The notes beneath the pieces were generated by a model. That model saw only the letters and a program-made list of their open reading frames with translations. It did no database searches and was not told the origin of the DNA. A DNA stretch of 64,000 bases, taken from positions 2,716,001-2,780,000 of the forward strand of contig NZ_CP135162.1 in assembly GCF_001940165.2 (NCBI RefSeq). The letters are read 5' to 3'. How positions within the stretch are numbered: position 1 is the first letter of the stretch; every line of letters begins with the position of its first letter. Both the position numbers and the translations under genes were made by a program. The stretch comes from Roseburia sp. 831b. GTDB taxonomy: Bacteria; Bacillota; Clostridia; Lachnospirales; Lachnospiraceae. This document shows positions 58,383 to 64,000 of this stretch, one piece after another.

Positions 58383-59984
58383 TTAAAGTTGCTTTCTGCA
58401 TTCCTTTGGTAGCTTGTCTGACCAAGGAAGCAGATCTTCACAAAAACTTGCATCATGGTCATCCATGTGCTTTGGAATCTCTGTCAGAAGATATTCAAAG
58501 TAATTATAAGGTTTTAGATCGTTAGCCTTTGCAGTTTCTGCAATGCTGTAAATGATTGCACTTGCTTCTGCCCCTGCGATGGTATCAATCATAACCCAGT
58601 TTTTCTTGCCTACACAGAATGGCCGAATTGCCTGTTCTGCCGAATTGTTATCGATTGGCACTTCTCCATCTTCAAGGAATGTTCTCAAATACTTTTCCTG
58701 ATTCAAGGAGTAAGTAAATCCATTTGCTGTCTTACTCTTCGGCGGAACAGACATGAGATTCTGTTTTGCCCATGCAAAATAAGCATCCACCAGTGGCTTT
58801 ACAGTCAACTGACGATGTTTCAGGCGTTCATCCGGATTCATGTCCCCAAGCTTGTTCTCCTCGCGATAGATTGCTTGGATTTGCTTCAATGCCAGATATG
58901 CAAGAGACATTTTCTGGTTTGCCTTTGGTAGAGCCTTAACAGCCTCATCGAAGCGACGTCTTGCATGTGCCCAGCACCCAGCGATTTTCAGGTCTTCGCG
59001 TTCTTTTTCAATCGTATGGTAGACCTGATAGCCATCCGTCAGACAAATTCCTTGAAAATCTTTAAGAAAAGCTCGTGGATGACTGGCATTACGAGATGGT
59101 TGGTACTCGTACAAGATGATCTGCTTATTCAGATACATCTTTCCTGTACGGTATACCCACATGTAATGCTTATTTCCGGTAGTTCTGTTTTCTTTTGAAA
59201 CAAGAACCGGAGTCTCATCTGCTTGTAAGACATGATAGTCATACATTTTCTCGTGCAGATAATCATAAAAGATTGAGAGATATCTCTCTGCACATAGAAT
59301 GGTCCAATGAGCCATATCCGCGCGATCGATGTTAAGACCCATTCTTTGGAATTCCTGTTCCTGACGATAAAGAGGTGCTGCATTAACATATTTGGCATTC
59401 CAAATGCCTGCTAGCAAAGATGGTGAAACAAGACTGTTTCTTAGTAAATAAGCAGGATGATCTGCCTTTTTGAAATGATTGTCCTTTTTAGATTTATACA
59501 CGCCAACGTGATGTTCTTCGATTTCAATCTTCATTGGGGTAAAACGATAGCGATGGTATACTTCATCTTCAAGCTGATACCAGCCATCTTCTCCGAATTC
59601 GTCGATTAACTCGTCTTCCGTCATCTTGTGTTCAACCGGAACGATTGGAAGACCTTTGATGTCAGCAGCGCGTTTCCCCTTTTTCTTTTTACTATGAGGT
59701 TTCGATGTTTCTTCTTCCTCTGAGCATTCAAGGGCTGCAACAGCTTCTGCTTCATTAAAATAAACGATATTGCCATCAACCTCTAAGAAGCTGATCTGGT
59801 TATCTACATCAAGTTTCTCAGATGACTTCCCAAAACGGTTATTGTTCAATACAGCGACCTGTTCCAACAACAGTTGCAGTTTCCGATCAATATCTTTGAG
59901 TTGTGATTGTTGTGCCAAAAACAGTTGAATAAGGGTAGCCTTGTCAAAATTATTCAATTGTTCTTCTGTATATTCCATCGCCAT
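58383..59984 (-). CDS. IS66 transposase TnpC
   Basis: DDE transposase of 533 residues. The N-terminal coiled coil (LFLAQQSQLKDIDRKLQLLLEQ), a region with the KSSEKLD signature, and the catalytic core with LQADETPVLV (first Asp), CLTDGYQVYH (second Asp) and NNSAEQAIRPF (Glu) mark the IS66 family. An IS66 C-terminal domain follows to ELLTEIPKH. It appears full length and uninterrupted. Confidence 0.95.
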   Translation of the reverse strand: MAMEYTEEQLNNFDKATLIQLFLAQQSQLKDIDRKLQLLLEQVAVLNNNRFGKSSEKLDVDNQISFLEVDGNIVYFNEAEAVAALECSEEEETSKPHSKKKKGKRAADIKGLPIVPVEHKMTEDELIDEFGEDGWYQLEDEVYHRYRFTPMKIEIEEHHVGVYKSKKDNHFKKADHPAYLLRNSLVSPSLLAGIWNAKYVNAAPLYRQEQEFQRMGLNIDRADMAHWTILCAERYLSIFYDYLHEKMYDYHVLQADETPVLVSKENRTTGNKHYMWVYRTGKMYLNKQIILYEYQPSRNASHPRAFLKDFQGICLTDGYQVYHTIEKEREDLKIAGCWAHARRRFDEAVKALPKANQKMSLAYLALKQIQAIYREENKLGDMNPDERLKHRQLTVKPLVDAYFAWAKQNLMSVPPKSKTANGFTYSLNQEKYLRTFLEDGEVPIDNNSAEQAIRPFCVGKKNWVMIDTIAGAEASAIIYSIAETAKANDLKPYNYFEYLLTEIPKHMDDHDASFCEDLLPWSDKLPKECRKQL

Positions 59985-60263
59985 AATGTACCTCTTTTCT
60001 AAGGTCTATTATAGCGGATATGGACTTAAATTGCGAATGTTGTTCGTTTCAAAATTCGGCAAATTGCCTATGCCTGTAAGCTCCCACAAGGGATTTGTAG
60101 ACCTTGTAAATGCAGAGTTTTCAAAACAATGGATATAAATTACAATTACCTAAAAGCGCAATAACACGCTAATAATGCAGAATACTGGACTTACAGATGA
60201 TTGTAATTACCATATTAGAACCCAGGAATGATGCCCCTGAAATTTCTACCTTTTGCACAATCA
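59985..60263 (-). other. IS66 internal gap between tnpB and tnpC
   Basis: Noncoding stretch of 279 bases within the element. It contains a pair of related words, TTACAATTACC and TTGTAATTACC about 65 bases apart. No gene is recognised. Confidence 0.5.
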
Positions 60264-60626
60264 TTATGCCATATGTTCTGGCGGTCGGATCTCTTGAACC
60301 GTTTTCTTTGGAAAAATTGTTAGACCTTCCATGAGCCAACGAAATTGCTGACTGGTAAGTGCTCGTACTTCGGATTCATTTCTTGGCCACACGAAGTTCC
60401 CTTTCTCTAGGCGCTTATACAAGAGCAAGAATCCGTCCTTTTCCCACACCAATCCTTTGATTCTGTCAGTCTTGCGACCACAGAAAAGGTAAAGCGTATC
60501 AGGAACGTACGGGCTACTTCCTGTTTTGGATTCGATGATAGAAGCTAATGAATCCAAGCCAAAACGGAGATCCGTGTAGCCGCAAACGATATAAATCTGT
60601 TTAAAACAAGTGGCATCATTCAACAT
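60264..60626 (-). CDS. IS66 accessory protein TnpB
   Basis: The IS66 Orf2-type protein, about 120 residues. Diagnostic are IYIVCGYTDLRFGLDSL near the start, LYLFCGRKTDRIKGLVWEKDGF and the LTSQQFRWLMEGL end. It is needed for IS66 transposition. The longer frame to 60683 would overlap tnpA by 68 nt; the ATG at 60626 leaves an 11-nt overlap, as usual. Confidence 0.9.
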   Translation of the reverse strand: MLNDATCFKQIYIVCGYTDLRFGLDSLASIIESKTGSSPYVPDTLYLFCGRKTDRIKGLVWEKDGFLLLYKRLEKGNFVWPRNESEVRALTSQQFRWLMEGLTIFPKKTVQEIRPPEHMA

Positions 60627-61005
60627 GGGCAAGCACCCCAAGAACTTTTGATAAAAGTGAAGATGATGTGTTTTCTGTAACACGAAGAGTCACACCATGC
60701 GCTGAAAGTTCAATAAATGATTCATCGCACTCTTGATTTGTTTCTGCAAAAGAATAATTACCATTTGTCATTAGATTGGTAGGAACAGGAACAATCGCTT
60801 GTTCAACAACCTCGCTTGGAAGCGAATCCAAACAGGCTTTGCGAACCTGAGTCATTCGGTAATAATAGTTTGCGGTGGTAATAGAATGTTCCTGACACCA
60901 TTCGCTGACAGACATTCCAACAGGCCGATTGTTACAATCTTGAATCATTTGAGCCCATTCTTGTATACGACAATTGCGTGATGCTATAGATGTTTGAGAT
61001 TTCAT
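60616..61005 (-). CDS. IS66 accessory protein TnpA
   Basis: A 129-residue protein with the IS66 OrfA pattern: RIQEWAQMIQDCNNRPVGMS then VSEWCQEHSITTANYYYRM, a helix-turn-helix-like region, and a C-terminal ESFIELSAHGVTLRVTE. It is first in the element. Upstream, the word AAAAAGTTTAGTCT is repeated and partly palindromic (61027-61064). Confidence 0.88.
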   Translation of the reverse strand: MKSQTSIASRNCRIQEWAQMIQDCNNRPVGMSVSEWCQEHSITTANYYYRMTQVRKACLDSLPSEVVEQAIVPVPTNLMTNGNYSFAETNQECDESFIELSAHGVTLRVTENTSSSLLSKVLGVLAHVE

Positions 61006-61512
61006 AATAGAAGCCCTCCTTGTGTCAAAAAAGTTTAGACTAAACTTTTTAGACTAAACTTTTTTGATGAATATTAATTGTTGGGTCTATTTTCTCAAAT
61101 TTTCATAGCACAATCTATATACGCACTATGGTGCGTTTACATTGTATCTAATACAATAATCTATTACTCTGTATTCGTTTTCATTCTAATATACTATTTT
61201 TGATAATAGAGAATTATCTATAACACATCATACACCAACATTAATGTATGTTAATTTACAACTGCTGCCACTTACTTCTACATACTGGTTATCCTTTCAT
61301 GTATTTTCACATTATAAGAAAGAGAATCTTTCTATATAAGAATTAGTGTACCAATAGATACCTCTCAAATTTTCTAATAACAATTATTACATATATACTT
61401 GTATCATGTTAAAACGCATTATTTGCTCCTGGTTATAATAGACATAATATACCTTTAACTTTTTACAGATTTTTATTAAAAAAGAATGATTTTCTTTTCC
61501 AATTATGATTCG

Positions 61513-61645
61513 TGTGTCAAAAGGTAGCTCACAAATTCGTTCCTGGAAAATCATACAAAGGCAAGACTCTTTTTGTGACTTTGTACAAAATTGACTTGTC
61601 AATGTACAATTTGTCAAGAAAAACTGTAAGCTGCCTTTTGACAGC
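61513..61645. repeat. Third copy of the dispersed palindromic element
   Basis: Imperfect inverted repeat with ends GTGTCAAAAGGTAGCT and AGCTGCCTTTTGACAG. The stretches ACAAAATTGACTTG, ACAATTTGTCAAG and AACTGTAAG match the 22.75 kb copy closely, and ACAAAGGCA followed by TTTGTGACTTTG matches the 18.6 kb copy. Confidence 0.7.
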
Positions 61646-61674
61646 CAAATCCCAATCATAGAAAAAAGAGAAAA

Positions 61675-61690
61675 TGTTTCACGTGAAACA
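61675..61690. promoter_or_regulatory. parS: parS site 3
   Basis: Perfect TGTTTCACGTGAAACA. Without the IS66 insertion it would lie about 950 bases from parS at 57907. Confidence 0.93.
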
Positions 61691-61782
61691 TCTTCTCTTC
61701 TAATTGAAATCTATTATTTCTTATATCGTGATTTCATCACTCAATAATTTCGTCGTTCGTCAATCATGCAAGCATGTTGACT

Positions 61783-61880
61783 CACTTGCACTCATTATAT
61801 CATGAACTTCGTTCATGATGCCTTCGGCTGATATATATGCGCATTCGCGCATGATATAATTCGCTTCACTCATTATATCA
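61783..61880. repeat. Cluster of short hairpins with TTCG-type loops
   Basis: Successive palindromes: ATCATGAA-CTTCG-TTCATGAT, GCC-TTCG-GGC-like, TATGCGCA-TTCG-CGCATGATA, and GATATAAT with ATTATATC. ATTATATC or its complement recurs at least four times. The last copy overlaps the stop codon of the response regulator gene (61873-61875), so it may act in mRNA 3' end formation. Confidence 0.75.
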
Positions 61881-62511
61881 TAATCAAGTTATTTCGAATT
61901 GCAAATACCGCTGCCTGTGTACGGTCTGTTACTTCAATCTTTTTAAAGATATTAGAAACATGATTTTTCACAGTACGCTCACTGATACCTAACTCTTCTG
62001 CAATTTCTTTATTGTAATTTCCTGTGGCAAGAAGTTTTAATACTTCTAGTTCTCTTCTTGTCAGGTCTTCAATCTTATTCTTATCATTGTCACGCTGAAT
62101 CATCTTTGCATTTAAAGATGGAATCAAGCTTGGCTGAATATAATTTTCACCATCGACAACAGAAACAATTGCTTTCTTTAATTCGGATGACTCAGAGTCT
62201 TTTAGTAAATATCCATTGATACCAATCTCAACTGCTTTTAACAAATAATCAATCTCATTATGAACGGTTAATACCAAAACTTTCGTCTTGATTTTCTTTT
62301 CTTTTAATTTTGCAAGAACTTCAAGTCCATTCATTCTTGGCATATTGATGTCTAATAATAAAACATCCGGTTTTGCAGTTCCAATTTTTTCAAGGCACTC
62401 AACACCATCACTTGCCTCTTCTACTACTCTCATGTTACCATCTAATTCTAGTAATTGTTTTAATCCTTCTCGAATCATAGAATGATCATCGACGATCATA
62501 ATATTAATCAT
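61873..62511 (-). CDS. NarL/DegU-type response regulator
   Basis: A 212-residue two-component regulator. The receiver domain has IMIVDDHSMIREGL (acidic pair), VLLLDINMPRMNG (phosphorylated Asp near residue 54), VLTVHNEIDY and YLLKDSES (Lys). The LuxR-type helix-turn-helix is LTRRELEVLKLLATGNYNKE followed by IAEELGISERTVKNHVSNIF. With the adjacent kinase it resembles the DegS-DegU system. Its ATG overlaps the kinase 3' end by 8 nt. Target genes unknown. Confidence 0.93.
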   Translation of the reverse strand: MINIMIVDDHSMIREGLKQLLELDGNMRVVEEASDGVECLEKIGTAKPDVLLLDINMPRMNGLEVLAKLKEKKIKTKVLVLTVHNEIDYLLKAVEIGINGYLLKDSESSELKKAIVSVVDGENYIQPSLIPSLNAKMIQRDNDKNKIEDLTRRELEVLKLLATGNYNKEIAEELGISERTVKNHVSNIFKKIEVTDRTQAAVFAIRNNLIMI

Positions 62512-63535
62512 ACACTCTTTCCTCCTTATTCTTCACAGGTATCTTTGCGATAATTATTGTTCCTTCCCCTCTGTGTGAAACAATATCAATTGTTCCCGAC
62601 AATAAATACACTCTTTCCTTCATCATAGATAATCCAAAACCGGAATGATCCTCTCTTGATGTTTTCGGCAATTCTTCTAATTCGAATCCACATCCATTAT
62701 CCTGAATCTGAATTGTAATGGTATCCAGATCATAAATAAGTTTCACGTGAATCAAATCGGCTTTTCCATGACGAATTGCATTGTTACATCCTTCCTGAAT
62801 CACTCGTAGAATTGTAATTTCTACGACAGGTGATACTGCAAACATATTTCCTTCTATTGTAAATGAAATATTTACAGAAAAATTGTGTTCTAATTTCTGA
62901 AGCCAATCCTGAATTGTAACATCAAGCCCAATATCATCAAATGACATCGGCCGTAAATCATAAATCATCTCTCTGGTAGAGTTAATAATCTCTCGCAGAG
63001 AACGATTTAAATTCACAAGTTCTAATCTACAACGAATCGGATCCGTATCGACCAACTTTGAACAAAGTTCTGATTTGTGAACAAGACTGGTAAGATTCTG
63101 AACTGTAGAATCGTGCAACTCTCTTGAAATTCGTTGCCTCTCATTTTCCTGTGTCTCAAGGAGTTTCAATCGGAACTCTGAATCTAACTGATCCTTGTTT
63201 TCACTGCCAGTCTTTCCCCTATTTATCACACAGGCAATTACTTCCTTTATCTGCTCTATTCTTTCTCGTTCTGAATTTTCTTTTTCCTTTATCTGCTCTA
63301 GCTCTTTTATAATGAGTTTCTGTTCTTCTTTTAATTCATCAATTTTTTTCTTATTCTTTGAATTCACATCCCTTGGAGTAAACGACTGATAACATTCATC
63401 TGTATTCTCATCCAAAAGTCTGATAAACTCAATATTCTCTTTCTGTTGAATTTCAATCTCTTTTCTTTTCAAAACAGTAGCTTCATACTCTGTTTCAAAT
63501 TCAACTAGAAGATTTTCTAAAAATTCTTTTACCAT
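62504..63535 (-). CDS. DegS-like cytosolic sensor histidine kinase
   Basis: A kinase of about 343 residues with no membrane helix. The N-terminal 125 residues form a coiled-coil sensor region (QKENIEFIRLLDENTDECYQ, LKEEQKLIIKELEQIKEKEN), as in DegS. The HisKA_3 box is RISRELHDSTVQNLTSLVHK (phospho-His near residue 150), and the ATPase domain has NAIRHGKAD, IQDNGCGFELE and GFGLSMMKERV. The ATG at 63535 with GGTGA nearby is preferred to the frame start at 63562. It is followed directly by the regulator gene. Confidence 0.92.
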   Translation of the reverse strand: MVKEFLENLLVEFETEYEATVLKRKEIEIQQKENIEFIRLLDENTDECYQSFTPRDVNSKNKKKIDELKEEQKLIIKELEQIKEKENSERERIEQIKEVIACVINRGKTGSENKDQLDSEFRLKLLETQENERQRISRELHDSTVQNLTSLVHKSELCSKLVDTDPIRCRLELVNLNRSLREIINSTREMIYDLRPMSFDDIGLDVTIQDWLQKLEHNFSVNISFTIEGNMFAVSPVVEITILRVIQEGCNNAIRHGKADLIHVKLIYDLDTITIQIQDNGCGFELEELPKTSREDHSGFGLSMMKERVYLLSGTIDIVSHRGEGTIIIAKIPVKNKEERVYD

Positions 63536-63643
63536 GCTTTCACCACGAACATATGTTTGCATTATAATTTATAAAAGTACGAGTATATTGTATAACATTT
63601 CGCAAATTCTGAAAAGGGATTTATTTCCAAATATAAAATTAAT

Positions 63644-63672
63644 TTGTATAAAATCATAAAAACGTCTATAAT
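63644..63672 (+). promoter_or_regulatory. Promoter of the alpha/beta hydrolase gene
   Basis: TTGTAT, a 17-base spacer and perfect TATAAT, about 40 bases before the ATG. Confidence 0.7.
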
Positions 63673-63712
63673 AAAGTTAGAAACTAATATATTTTTAGAT
63701 AGGAGGCCAACT

Positions 63713-64000
63713 ATGAAGAAGAATATCAAACATTTTCTTTTTTTGACCGCTCTCTCTGCTGGTGCTCTCCATGTTACCAATCGATTTATCGATATGAGAG
63801 CCTGCATGAAAAATTTGCTTTCAACAGACAGTGGTGATTTTTATAAATGGAAAAATGGTGACATCTATTATTCCAAATCTGGTTCCGGAAGTCCAATTCT
63901 TCTGGTTCATGATTTAAACCCGGCAAGCTCCTCTTATGAATGGTGCAAGCTCATCAAAAAACTTGAGAAAAAGCACACTGTATACACAATAGATTTGTTA
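63713..64000 (+). CDS. Alpha/beta hydrolase, partial at window edge
   Basis: The first 96 residues of a protein running off the right edge. It begins MKKNIKHFLFLTALSAGALH, a possible membrane anchor or signal segment, followed by DIYYSKSGSGSPILLVHDLN, the strand and oxyanion-loop His-Asp region of alpha/beta hydrolases (normally HG), then SYEWCKLIKKLEKKHTVYTIDL. The nucleophile elbow would lie beyond the window. AGGAGG lies eight bases before the ATG. Substrate unknown. Confidence 0.82.
   Translation, partial: MKKNIKHFLFLTALSAGALHVTNRFIDMRACMKNLLSTDSGDFYKWKNGDIYYSKSGSGSPILLVHDLNPASSSYEWCKLIKKLEKKHTVYTIDLL

Larger units (their letters stand above)
58323..61140 (-). mobile_element. Complete IS66-family insertion sequence (2818 bp)
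   Basis: Bounded by inverted repeats GTAAACGCACCATAGT (left) and ACTATGGTGCGTTTAC (right) and flanked by the direct repeat ATTGTATC. It carries tnpA, tnpB and tnpC on the minus strand. All three frames are intact, so it may still be active. A hairpin GCCGCTC / GAGCGGC at 58359-58376 follows the transposase gene. Confidence 0.95.
61141..61872. other. Intergenic region with decamer remainder, repeat copy 3, parS and hairpin cluster
   Basis: The region holds the 8-bp duplication (61141-61148), about five further decamer units, a degraded palindromic repeat (61513-61645), a perfect parS (61675-61690) and a cluster of TTCG-loop hairpins (61783-61880). A short minus-strand frame at 61387-61659 overlaps the repeat and is not supported as a gene. 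Confidence 0.7.

Noticed and set aside
61387..61659. 90-codon minus-strand ORF before the parS site
   Set aside because: It overlaps the degraded palindromic repeat and has no ribosome site or recognisable protein pattern.

Overview
The window looks like chromosomal DNA of a low-GC, spore-forming Firmicute, most probably a Lachnospiraceae (Clostridia). This rests on SpmA/SpmB, DUF3881 and DUF4446 genes, a Firmicute-type rpsF-ssb-rpsR / gdpP-rplI-dnaB block, a yaaO-yaaR-holB-yaaT-yabB-rsmI block as in Bacillus, and Soj/Spo0J with consensus parS sites. Strong GGAGG ribosome binding sites let several starts be moved off the longest ORF. No species name can be supported from sequence alone.

Layout. 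1-6.9 kb (minus): F-type ATP synthase operon 1 (atpZ-like, atpI-like, atpB-E-F-H-A-G-D; epsilon lies off the left edge). 6.9-9.7 kb (minus): dCMP deaminase, upp, a LMW-phosphatase-like protein and the Sua5/TsaC protein, the same neighbourhood as Bacillus ywlC-ywlE-upp-atp. 9.8-11.3 kb (plus): galM and a 2[4Fe-4S] ferredoxin. 11.3-21.2 kb (minus): a MerR-type regulator, dnaB, rplI, gdpP, a MATE transporter, an FMN oxidase, rpsR-ssb-rpsF, DUF951, a sirtuin and tRNA-fMet. 21.3-24.2 kb: spmB and spmA, split by a YczE-type membrane protein gene, a dispersed repeat and a decayed ORF. 24.3-29.1 kb: a large secreted protein and, divergently, a DUF885 lipoprotein. 29.1-35.4 kb (minus): a second, complete ATP synthase operon. 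35.8-41.9 kb: the rsmI-yabB-yaaT-holB-yaaR-kinase-decarboxylase block. 42-49.2 kb: a MobA fusion, an AbiE-like pair, a D,D-carboxypeptidase, trmB and tRNA-Lys. 49.4-55.8 kb: pepT, a repeat-rich membrane protein, a histidine phosphatase, tRNA-Arg, DUF3881, HD-GYP and DUF4446 genes. 55.9-61.9 kb: parB-parA and a centromere-like region with three perfect parS sites, a degenerate fourth, an unusual 10-bp-period array, and an IS66 element inserted inside that array. 61.9-64 kb: a DegS/DegU-like two-component system and the start of an alpha/beta hydrolase.

How parts work together. The two ATP synthases differ at the c-subunit ion site: operon 1 has the Gln/Glu-Thr/Tyr pattern of Na+ rotors, while operon 2 has Ile and Glu-Ala, as in H+ rotors. 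The cell may therefore run separate Na+ and H+ circuits.

Most unusual items: the 28-unit, indel-free decamer array between parS sites; a parS-bearing ~108-bp tandem repeat; a family of degenerate palindromic elements (three copies here); a phosphatase homologue lacking both catalytic residues; an AbiE-like pair whose toxin lacks a recognisable nucleotidyltransferase signature; and an iteron-like ~32-bp repeat near 48.3 kb. Ion specificities, pseudoenzyme status and repeat functions are inferences from sequence.
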